This document shows positions 1 to 4,869 of a stretch of DNA of 8,865 nt, in pieces. Numbering within the stretch: the stretch's first letter is position 1; each line of letters opens with the position of its first letter. The position numbers and the translations under genes are program-made. The notes under the pieces were generated by a model, which was not told the DNA's origin, made no database searches, and saw only the letters and a program-made list of their open reading frames with translations. The stretch comes from Pseudomonadota bacterium (GTDB lineage: Bacteria > Pseudomonadota > Alphaproteobacteria > Acetobacterales > Acetobacteraceae), in contig JAKBCJ010000177.1 in assembly GCA_021807975.1 (NCBI GenBank), positions 1-8,865 of the forward strand, read 5' to 3'.

Positions 1-421
1 TGACCATATCCAGTTGCCGTTGCGCCATCATCGCCAGCATGCCCGGCGCGGCGGCGGCATCGTAGGTGTCGTCGCCGTCCACCAGAACGTACAGGTCGGC
101 ATCGATATCGGCGAACATGCGCCGGACGACATGGCCCTTGCCCTGCAACCGCTCCCGCCGCACCACCGCGCCCGCCGCGCGGGCTTGCAGGACGGTGCCG
201 TCGGTGGAGTTGTTGTCATAGACATAAACGATCGCTTCGGGCAGGGCATCGTGAAAGTCCGACACCACCTTGCCGATGGCCGCTTCTTCATTGTGGCAAG
301 GGATCAAAACCGCCACGCGCGGCTGGTTGGCCGGCAAACCCAGTTGTTCGTCGATCGGGCGCCTGGCCGGCGGGGTGTGGTCCAGGATATCGAGCGCCGG
401 CCGTTCCAGGATTTCCGCCAT
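1..421 (-). CDS. Family 2 glycosyltransferase, DPM-like (3' end beyond window)
   Basis: Likely transfers a sugar from a nucleotide-sugar to a polyprenyl-phosphate or glycan acceptor at the cytoplasmic face of the membrane. Reading the minus strand from the ATG at 421 gives 140 codons with no stop before the window edge. The GT-A fold signature is clear: VAVLIPCHNEEAAIG at about residues 36-50, DNNSTDGT at 69-76, the basic QGKGHVVRRMFAD stretch at 93-105 and the metal-binding VDGDDTYDA at 114-122. The family usually runs on for 150 or more residues, often with membrane helices, so the C-terminus is missing. It starts 15 bases after the sugar transferase stop, so the two are probably cotranscribed. 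An in-frame ATG at 436 directly abuts that stop and would add MGQRT. I prefer 421 because GGGA lies about 10 bases upstream. A DPM/GtrB-like role fits the nearby GtrA homologue; the exact sugar is unknown. Confidence 0.9.
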   Translation of the reverse strand, partial: MAEILERPALDILDHTPPARRPIDEQLGLPANQPRVAVLIPCHNEEAAIGKVVSDFHDALPEAIVYVYDNNSTDGTVLQARAAGAVVRRERLQGKGHVVRRMFADIDADLYVLVDGDDTYDAAAAPGMLAMMAQRQLDMV

Positions 422-436
422 TGTCCGCTGTCCCAT

Positions 437-1123
437 TCAATAGGCGTTGGGCATGCGCAGCACCGTCAGAATGGTGCGGCAGACGATCGTCAGGTCGAGC
501 CAGGCTGTCCTGGCCGCGATGTATTCCAGGTCGCTGTCGATACGGCGCAGTAACTTATCCTCGGTGTCGGTTTCGCCGCGCCAGCCGCGGATCTGGGCCA
601 GCCCGGTCATCCCCGGCTTGACCCGGTGACGCGCCGCGTAACGATGGCTGACAGCCTCGAACGGCCGGCCTGCCGCGCAGGTGTTGGGGGCATGCGGGCG
701 TGGGCCGACCAGCGACATCGACCCCGCCAGCACGTTGAACAGTTGCGGCAGCTCATCAAACGACGTGCGGCGCAGCCATGCCCCCGCCCACGTGACCCGC
801 GGATCCCGCCGTGTTGCCTGCGGACACGTATTCGGCGGGACGGGCGCATCGCGCATGGTGCGGAACTTCAGCATGATGAAGCGCTGGCCGTTCAGTCCGA
901 TGCGTTCCTGCCGGAACAGGGCCGGCCCCGGGCTGGTCAGCCGGATGGCAGCGGCGATCAGCAGCATCGGCACCGCCGCCAGGATCAGGAAGATCGCGCC
1001 CAGCACGATATCCATCCATCTCTTGGCGATCTCGTCCTGCTGGCGGAACGAGACGAGGCGCAAGGACATCCCGGTGCTGCCGGGGGCGAAACTGCCGATA
1101 GGGCCGGGGGGAAAAGCGGACAT
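437..1123 (-). CDS. Polyprenyl-phosphate sugar-1-phosphate transferase (bacterial sugar transferase, WcaJ/ExoY type)
   Basis: Predicted monotopic membrane phosphoglycosyl transferase that moves a sugar-1-phosphate from a UDP-sugar to undecaprenyl phosphate, the first step of exopolysaccharide or O-unit assembly. The 228-residue product has one hydrophobic (re-entrant) helix at about 38-62, then KFRTM at 86-90, the catalytic-type Asp-Glu in FDELPQLFN at 122-130 and the GPRPHA motif at 140-145. The C-terminal VKPGMTGLAQIRGWRGETDT block (168-187) and the final NAY closely resemble WcaJ-like glucose-1-phosphate transferases, but the four-helix N-terminal region of those roughly 460-residue enzymes is absent. 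No other in-frame start exists between the ATG at 1123 and the upstream TAA. No good Shine-Dalgarno precedes 1123. M19 (position 1069) is a weaker alternative start. The family is certain; the donor sugar is inferred only from the WcaJ-like tail. Confidence 0.93.
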   Translation of the reverse strand: MSAFPPGPIGSFAPGSTGMSLRLVSFRQQDEIAKRWMDIVLGAIFLILAAVPMLLIAAAIRLTSPGPALFRQERIGLNGQRFIMLKFRTMRDAPVPPNTCPQATRRDPRVTWAGAWLRRTSFDELPQLFNVLAGSMSLVGPRPHAPNTCAAGRPFEAVSHRYAARHRVKPGMTGLAQIRGWRGETDTEDKLLRRIDSDLEYIAARTAWLDLTIVCRTILTVLRMPNAY

Positions 1124-1182
1124 GAGGGCTGCATCTGCTGGTTGCGATGCGGCACCTTCACGGTCGAAAGGTTAGCGGCTGG

Positions 1183-1218
1183 TTAACGCCACACGCGGTC
1201 GTACGGACCTTGCATCAT
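1183..1218 (-). CDS. Possible leader mini-ORF (11 codons) upstream of the sugar transferase
   Basis: On the minus strand, GAGG followed by an A-run precedes two tandem ATGs (1218 and 1215) and then codons for MMQGPYDRVWR and a TAA. This is the only convincing Shine-Dalgarno in the 142-base gap between the GtrA-like gene and the sugar transferase, whose own ATG (1123) has none. Its stop lies 59 bases before that ATG. It could be a translated leader peptide, or the remnant of the start of a longer gene. I do not recognise the peptide. Support is the ribosome-binding site and position only. Confidence 0.3.
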   Translation of the reverse strand: MMQGPYDRVWR

Positions 1219-1265
1219 TTTTCCTCGGGCAGCGCTCAACAGCGGAACACACAACGAACCCGTGG

Positions 1266-1712
1266 CTAGCGAAACACCAGACGCCGCGACAGGCTGAAGT
1301 TGACGAACATCCCGGCGACGGCCCCGGCCGCTGTGGCGATCACCGGCTGGTCTGCCGCCGCCGCGACGAACGTCACCAGAATCGCATAGGTTCCCCGGTT
1401 CAGCACGAAGCCCACCAGATTGGCCAGCATGAACATCGCCCATTGCCGGTGGGCTGGGCCGGTTCCTTGACCCCGGAACGTCCACAAGCGATTCAGCAGC
1501 CAGTTGCCTGTCGCCGCGCCGATATACGCGACCGCACCCGCGCCGTACAGCCCAAGCTGGTGCCGCAGGCCATAGACAATGCCGGTGTCGATCACGAACC
1601 CCGCAACGCCGACCGTGCCGAAGCGAACGAACTGGGCCAGCACAAGAAGCCGGTGCGGCGTGGCGAACCGCCGCAGCGGCGGCGGCAGCAGGCGAAGGAG
1701 CATGGTTTGCAT
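1266..1712 (-). CDS. GtrA-like multi-pass membrane protein
   Basis: The GtrA/DPMS1 family comprises small inner-membrane proteins thought to flip or help handle polyprenyl-phosphate-linked sugars for O-antigen, teichoic acid or exopolysaccharide modification. The 148-residue product starts with a basic segment (MQTMLLRLLPPPLRR). The family pattern FVRFGTVGVAGFVIDTGIVY follows at 28-47. Four hydrophobic segments lie at about 33-49, 56-73, 92-114 and 123-140. The paired motifs NWLLNRLWTF (70-79) and NFSLSRRLVF (138-147) are typical family features. The length matches the usual 120-160 residues. I chose the ATG at 1712 because it falls just before the conserved core; AAGTGG lies upstream, and M4 at 1703 is possible. 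The open frame extends much further upstream, but that part reads as low-complexity shadow sequence. It probably works with the glycosyltransferase at 1-421. Confidence 0.88.
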   Translation of the reverse strand: MQTMLLRLLPPPLRRFATPHRLLVLAQFVRFGTVGVAGFVIDTGIVYGLRHQLGLYGAGAVAYIGAATGNWLLNRLWTFRGQGTGPAHRQWAMFMLANLVGFVLNRGTYAILVTFVAAAADQPVIATAAGAVAGMFVNFSLSRRLVFR

Positions 1713-1847
1713 TGGCCACTTGCCTACGCGAGCCGTCGCTGCGCCGCAAGCACACCCCGAAGTCGGTTTACGGGCCGCCGCGCAGCGATTTACTCTGCCG
1801 GCGGAATGGCATTCCGCCGTCCGTTGCCGATCTGCATGGAGGCTGCG
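1713..1847. promoter_or_regulatory. Divergent intergenic region with weak promoter-like elements
   Basis: These 135 bases separate the divergent GtrA-like gene (minus) and membrane-protein gene (plus), so at least one promoter should lie here. On the plus strand TTTACG (1767-1772) and TTTACT (1789-1794) are 16 bases apart. Each matches the sigma-70 -35 and -10 consensus at four of six positions, which is suggestive but weak. I could not pick a convincing minus-strand promoter. Confidence 0.35.
1799..1819. promoter_or_regulatory. Perfect 10-bp inverted repeat around one central base (candidate operator)
   Basis: The left arm CGGCGGAATG (1799-1808) and right arm CATTCCGCCG (1810-1819) are exact reverse complements around G1809. 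The site lies about 5 bases after the putative -10 element and 28 bases before the start of the membrane-protein gene, so it would cover the expected transcription start. A single-base centre suits a dimeric DNA-binding protein better than an RNA hairpin, although a 9-bp stem with a 3-base loop is also possible. No regulator gene is in the window. Confidence 0.5.
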
Positions 1848-2441
1848 ATGTCCGGGGCCAACACTCTGCCGTCGGATGCCGGCATCGCCGATGTCCGGGG
1901 GATTGATCCAAGGCATTTGATCTGGGCGGCTGTCGCACTGATCGCGATGGTCATAGTGATCCAGAGCGACAATCTTTGGACGCTGAACTTCATGCATGTG
2001 ATGTGCGGTGTGCTGTGGACCGGGATCGACCTGTTCATGGGCTTCGTTGTCGGCCCGATCATGCGCCGCCTGCCACCGCAAGCCCGGCGTGCCGTGATCC
2101 TGCGGCTGATGCCCAAGATGCTGTTCCTGCTGCCCACACTGTCCATCATAACCGGAACCACCGGCTGGTTTCACGCGCGCGCTCTGGGCTTCCTCGACTT
2201 GCCGTGGCCGCAGTACGGCTGGGTTCTGGCGGCACTGATCATCGTCGGTATCCTGACGGTGCAGGGGCTTGGCGTGCTACTGCCAACCAACCTGCTGGTG
2301 TATTTCGAGATGCGGAAGCCAATCCCCGACGGTGCGCGGATCGGGCGGCTGATGAAGCGCTATGTCTATGCCGTGGCCCTGCAAGGGGCGATGCAGGTCG
2401 CGATCATCCTGGTCATGGCTCGGTTCGTTACCGGAATTTAG
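1848..2441 (+). CDS. Unassigned multi-pass membrane protein, 197 residues
   Basis: I do not recognise a specific family with confidence; the overall look recalls DUF2269/CopD-like integral membrane proteins. Hydrophobic segments lie at about residues 24-39, 46-69, 90-106, 123-148 and 173-193, so five spans are likely. Polar or charged residues inside or near spans include His50 and Trp57-Asp61 in MHVMCGVLWTGID, Arg-rich loops at 73-86, and His109 after GTTGWF. Two membrane histidines could bind heme or metal, but that is speculation. The ATG at 1848 is chosen because GGAGG (1839-1843) sits 4 bases upstream. An ATG at 1836 would precede that site, and the longer open frame overlaps the gtrA-like gene on the other strand. 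It lies 41 bases upstream of selB in the same direction, possibly cotranscribed. A candidate operator lies in its leader. Confidence 0.8.
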   Translation: MSGANTLPSDAGIADVRGIDPRHLIWAAVALIAMVIVIQSDNLWTLNFMHVMCGVLWTGIDLFMGFVVGPIMRRLPPQARRAVILRLMPKMLFLLPTLSIITGTTGWFHARALGFLDLPWPQYGWVLAALIIVGILTVQGLGVLLPTNLLVYFEMRKPIPDGARIGRLMKRYVYAVALQGAMQVAIILVMARFVTGI

Positions 2442-2455
2442 ACCGAGCTTGACTT

Positions 2456-2479
2456 GCCAGCCGGTGCCGCCACCCTGGC
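2456..2479 (+). promoter_or_regulatory. Hairpin abutting the selB start codon
   Basis: GCCAG (2456-2460) pairs with CTGGC (2475-2479) and GGTG (2463-2466) with CACC (2471-2474), giving nine pairs with a two-base bulge and a CCGC loop. It fills most of the 41-base gap after the membrane-protein gene and ends three bases before the selB ATG. It covers the space where a Shine-Dalgarno would be, and none is visible. It may limit selB translation or be a chance GC-rich fold. There is no T-tract, so it is not a standard intrinsic terminator. Confidence 0.4.
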
Positions 2480-2482
2480 GCG

Positions 2483-4360
2483 ATGATTGTCGGCACAGCA
2501 GGCCACGTTGACCACGGCAAAACCGCGTTGGTGAAGGCGCTGACCGGCGTCGATACCGATCGCCTGGCGGAGGAAAAGCGCCGCGGCATCACCATCGACC
2601 TGGGGTATGCCTATACCCCCGCGTTCGGATTCGTCGATGTGCCCGGGCATGAGCGGTTCATCCATACCATGCTGGCCGGCGCCAGCGGGATCGATACGGC
2701 GCTGCTGGCCGTCGCCCTGCCGGAAGGGATCCGTCCGCAGACCCGCGAGCATCTGCAAATCCTGACCCTGTTGGGCATCGGCCGCTGCGTCGTCGCCCTG
2801 ACCAAGGCCGATCTGGCGCCGGATCGGGTGCCGGAGGTGTCCGCCGCCGTGCGCGCGCTGCTGGCGGGCACACCATTCGCCCACGCCCCGATGGTGCCGG
2901 TTTCGGCCTTCACCGGCGCCGGGCTGGAAGACCTGCGCTCGGCGCTGTCCGCTGCCGCCCCGCCGGACCGGGAGGCTTTCGGTCATGCGCGCCTGGCGGT
3001 GGATCGGGCGTTTACCCTGGCCGGGGCGGGGCTGGTCGTCACCGGCACGCTGGTGTCTGGCACCATCGCGGCGGAAGACCGGCTGGTGCTGTCGCCATCG
3101 GGGCTGGAGCTGCGCGTACGCGGCCTGCATGCTCATAACGCGCCGGCCCGACAGGCGGTGGCCGGCCAGCGGGTCGCCCTGAACATCGCCGGACCCAAAC
3201 TGTCGAAGGATGCGGTAACCCGCGGCGACTGGGTGCTGCATCCCGACATCCATGCCCCGACCGCTGCGTTGGACGCCCGAATCGCCCTGTTACCGGATAT
3301 CGCCCGGGCATTGCGGCAGGATACCATGGTGCATTTGCACCTCGGCGCGACCCATACGATGGCGCGGGTGTCGTTGCTGGACCGCGACAGGCTGGAACCC
3401 GGGGACGCCACGGCCGTCCGGTTGACCCTGGCCCGCCCGATCGGCGCGCTGGCCCGGGACCGCGTGGTGCTGCGCGACACCGGGGCCACCCACACCATCG
3501 GCGGCGGTATCGTGCTCGACCCGTTTCCGCCGCGCCGCGGCCGCAGGACTCCGGTTCGGCTGGCACAGTTGCGGGCGCTGGAATCCGCCGACGCCCCGGA
3601 CGCGCTGCGGGGGCTGCTGGCCGTCGCGCCGGGCTGGGCGGAACGGGCGGCCTTCATGCGCGCCCGCAACATTCCCGCCGCTTCAGCAGCCGATTTGGTT
3701 GCGTCCGTCCCGGCGATCGCGGCGGGCGGGCTGATGCTGTCGCCGGCCGCGTTCGACGGGTTGCGGGACACGGTTCTGGCGACGCTGGCCCGGTATCACC
3801 GAACATCGCCGGAACTGCCGGGATTGCAGGCGGATCGGTTGCGGCTGTCGCTGCCGGACCGGCCGCCGCTCGCGGGATTCGCCGAGGTGCTGGAAGCCCT
3901 TCGCCAGCAGGAGGCTATCGCTCGGGACGGGCCTTGGTTCCGTCTGCCGGACCACCGGATCGGCCTGTCGCCGCGCGATGAGGCGTTGTGGCTTGCCGTG
4001 CGGCCGCTGTTGGCCGCCGAACGGTTTCGTCCGCCGCGCGTGCGGGATATCGCCTCGGCGCTGAGCGTGCCGGAGAATGCCGTCCGAGCGACTATGAAGC
4101 GGCTGGCGCGGATGGGGCAGTCGGTGGAAGTAGCGGCCGATCATTTCTTTCTGCGTGAAACAGCGGCCGAGATGGCCGCGATCGCGGCTCAGGCGGTGGA
4201 TGCTCAGGGGCGGTTGACGGCCGCGGCGTTTCGCGACCGGTTGGACAATGGGCGCAAGGTTGCGATCCAGATACTGGAGTTTTTCGATAAGGCCGGGGTC
4301 ACGGTTCGCACGGGCGATGTGCGGCGGGTGCGGACGGATCGGTTGGGGGTGTTTGGTTAG
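2483..4360 (+). CDS. selB: Selenocysteine-specific translation elongation factor SelB
   Basis: SelB is the EF-Tu-like GTPase that brings Sec-tRNA(Sec) to the ribosome at UGA codons marked by a SECIS hairpin. The 625-residue length is normal. The GTPase motifs are complete: GHVDHGKT at 7-14, RGITIDLGYA at 34-43 (Thr37 in switch I), DVPGHE at 52-57, TKAD at 107-110 (the SelB version of NKxD) and SAFTG at 141-145. EF-Tu-like beta-barrel domains follow. The C-terminal winged-helix repeats that bind the SECIS RNA run from about 370 to the end, closing with FRDRLDNGRKVAIQILEFFDKAG, typical of SelB. One oddity is Pro80 in VALPEG where an Asp is usual. The start is fixed by the canonical SelB opening. 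Within the window there is no selA, tRNA-Sec or selenoprotein, so partners must be elsewhere. The overlapping open frames on the other strand are shadows. Confidence 0.96.
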   Translation: MIVGTAGHVDHGKTALVKALTGVDTDRLAEEKRRGITIDLGYAYTPAFGFVDVPGHERFIHTMLAGASGIDTALLAVALPEGIRPQTREHLQILTLLGIGRCVVALTKADLAPDRVPEVSAAVRALLAGTPFAHAPMVPVSAFTGAGLEDLRSALSAAAPPDREAFGHARLAVDRAFTLAGAGLVVTGTLVSGTIAAEDRLVLSPSGLELRVRGLHAHNAPARQAVAGQRVALNIAGPKLSKDAVTRGDWVLHPDIHAPTAALDARIALLPDIARALRQDTMVHLHLGATHTMARVSLLDRDRLEPGDATAVRLTLARPIGALARDRVVLRDTGATHTIGGGIVLDPFPPRRGRRTPVRLAQLRALESADAPDALRGLLAVAPGWAERAAFMRARNIPAASAADLVASVPAIAAGGLMLSPAAFDGLRDTVLATLARYHRTSPELPGLQADRLRLSLPDRPPLAGFAEVLEALRQQEAIARDGPWFRLPDHRIGLSPRDEALWLAVRPLLAAERFRPPRVRDIASALSVPENAVRATMKRLARMGQSVEVAADHFFLRETAAEMAAIAAQAVDAQGRLTAAAFRDRLDNGRKVAIQILEFFDKAGVTVRTGDVRRVRTDRLGVFG

Positions 4361-4442
4361 GGGGACGAAAGGCCCTTGCCCGCCCGGGGTCACGCCCGGA
4401 AAGATGCGCTGATCGACGCGCTGTTTCAGCGGTAAATTGCCG

Positions 4443-4477
4443 CCGGGGCGCGGATCGCGGAACTGATCCGTCCCCGG
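4443..4477. terminator. Strong GC hairpin downstream of selB (possible termination structure)
   Basis: CCGGGG (4443-4448) pairs with CCCCGG (4472-4477) and CGGATC (4451-4456) with GATCCG (4465-4470), separated by a two-against-one internal loop and closed by an 8-base loop. The hairpin lies 82 bases after the selB stop. It lacks the T-tract of an intrinsic terminator on either strand, so it could instead stabilise the 3' end of the selB mRNA. Assignment as a terminator is tentative. Confidence 0.35.
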
Positions 4478-4619
4478 GGGGTGAGCATCTGCCCCAACCG
4501 AGGAGATCGTCCCGGACGCGCGGCGGTTTCCGGATGCCTGATGAGAATGCTTCAGACGCGATGCCGGCCCAGATAGGCCCGCTGCGATTTTACCCCGCAC
4601 CGAACATCGAAACACCGCG

Positions 4620-4706
4620 GCGGGCCGGCGATGCATGCGCTCGGTTCGATGCGGGGGTGCGTGAAACGCGCTGACGAACGTCCACGTAAATCGAGAGCCG
4701 GCCCGC
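4620..4706. repeat. Nested inverted repeats upstream of the mutase operon promoter region
   Basis: Three nested complementary pairs are visible. GCGGGCCGGC (4620-4629) pairs with GCCGGCCCGC (4697-4706). GTTCG (4644-4648) pairs with CGAAC (4675-4679). GTGCGT (4657-4662) pairs with ACGCGC (4666-4671) around a GAA loop, with one G-T pair. Together they could fold an 87-base structured element ending ten bases before the TTGACT motif. Chance pairing in GC-rich DNA is a real possibility. Confidence 0.35.
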
Positions 4707-4715
4707 GGATGCTGC

Positions 4716-4749
4716 TTGACTCATAAATTCACAAGGGGGAAGCTAATTT
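4716..4749 (+). promoter_or_regulatory. AT-rich promoter-like patch for the mutase operon
   Basis: TTGACT (4716-4721) matches the -35 consensus at five of six bases and sits in an AT-rich island within very GC-rich sequence. The best -10-like sequence, TAATTT (4744-4749), is 22 bases away, too far for a standard sigma-70 promoter, and the properly spaced hexamers are poor matches. The position, about 120 bases before the first gene of a four-gene operon, makes a promoter here likely. The exact elements are uncertain. Confidence 0.3.
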
Positions 4750-4857
4750 CAGGGTACCGAAGAATGTGCCGCACGCCCGACCGTCCAAATCCATCCGCGC
4801 AAGCACGGGTTCGTCAGGATCGGAAGCAGGCTGGGAGACCGCATTCGACCGGCGCTC

Positions 4858-4866
4858 GGGAGGAAG
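4858..4866 (+). promoter_or_regulatory. Ribosome-binding site of the mutase large subunit
   Basis: GGGAGGAAG contains a full GGAGG core six bases before the ATG at 4870. It fixes that start against the overlapping out-of-frame reading from 4716. Confidence 0.75.
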
Positions 4867-4869
4867 TGG

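Larger units (their letters stand above)
4361..4869. other. Non-coding gap between selB and the mutase operon
   Basis: These 509 bases hold no convincing gene on either strand. The open frames crossing it are extensions of antisense or out-of-frame shadows with low-complexity Arg/Pro/Gly-rich translations. Visible content is a strong hairpin (4443-4477), a nested inverted-repeat region (4620-4706), an AT-rich promoter-like patch (4716-4749) and a 120-base leader ending in a good ribosome-binding site for the mutase gene. I searched by eye for a tRNA-Sec and a cobalamin riboswitch and found neither. Confidence 0.6.

Noticed and set aside
14..553. Plus-strand 179-codon frame at the left end
   Set aside because: The opposite strand encodes clear glycosyltransferase and sugar-transferase motifs.
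1443..1847. N-terminal extension of the membrane protein back to 1443
   Set aside because: It would overlap the GtrA-like gene on the opposite strand and reads as low-complexity sequence; GGAGG supports the start at 1848.
1713..2174. N-terminal extension of the GtrA-like protein up to 2174
   Set aside because: The extra residues are antisense to the membrane-protein gene, and the family core begins just after position 1712.
4400..4477. SECIS element in the hairpin after selB
   Set aside because: No in-frame UGA lies at the required short distance before the hairpin, the loop lacks the usual GU-containing apex, and there is no selenoprotein reading frame.
3683..4636. Long minus-strand frame antisense to selB (317 codons)
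   Set aside because: It overlaps the clearly coding SelB C-terminus. The translation is rich in Arg, Pro, Gln and His with no motif, as expected for antisense frames in GC-rich genes.
4361..4715. tRNA-Sec (selC) next to selB
   Set aside because: The only TCA-anticodon-like CTTCAGA (near 4550) has no complementary flanking stem, and the GGTTCGAT near 4643 has no matching T-stem. No acceptor stem or CCA was found on either strand.
4760..4869. Cobalamin riboswitch in the mutase leader
   Set aside because: CTGGGAGACC (4831-4840) recalls part of a B12 box, but the spacing is off by a base, the 3' half does not match and no upstream core elements are recognisable.
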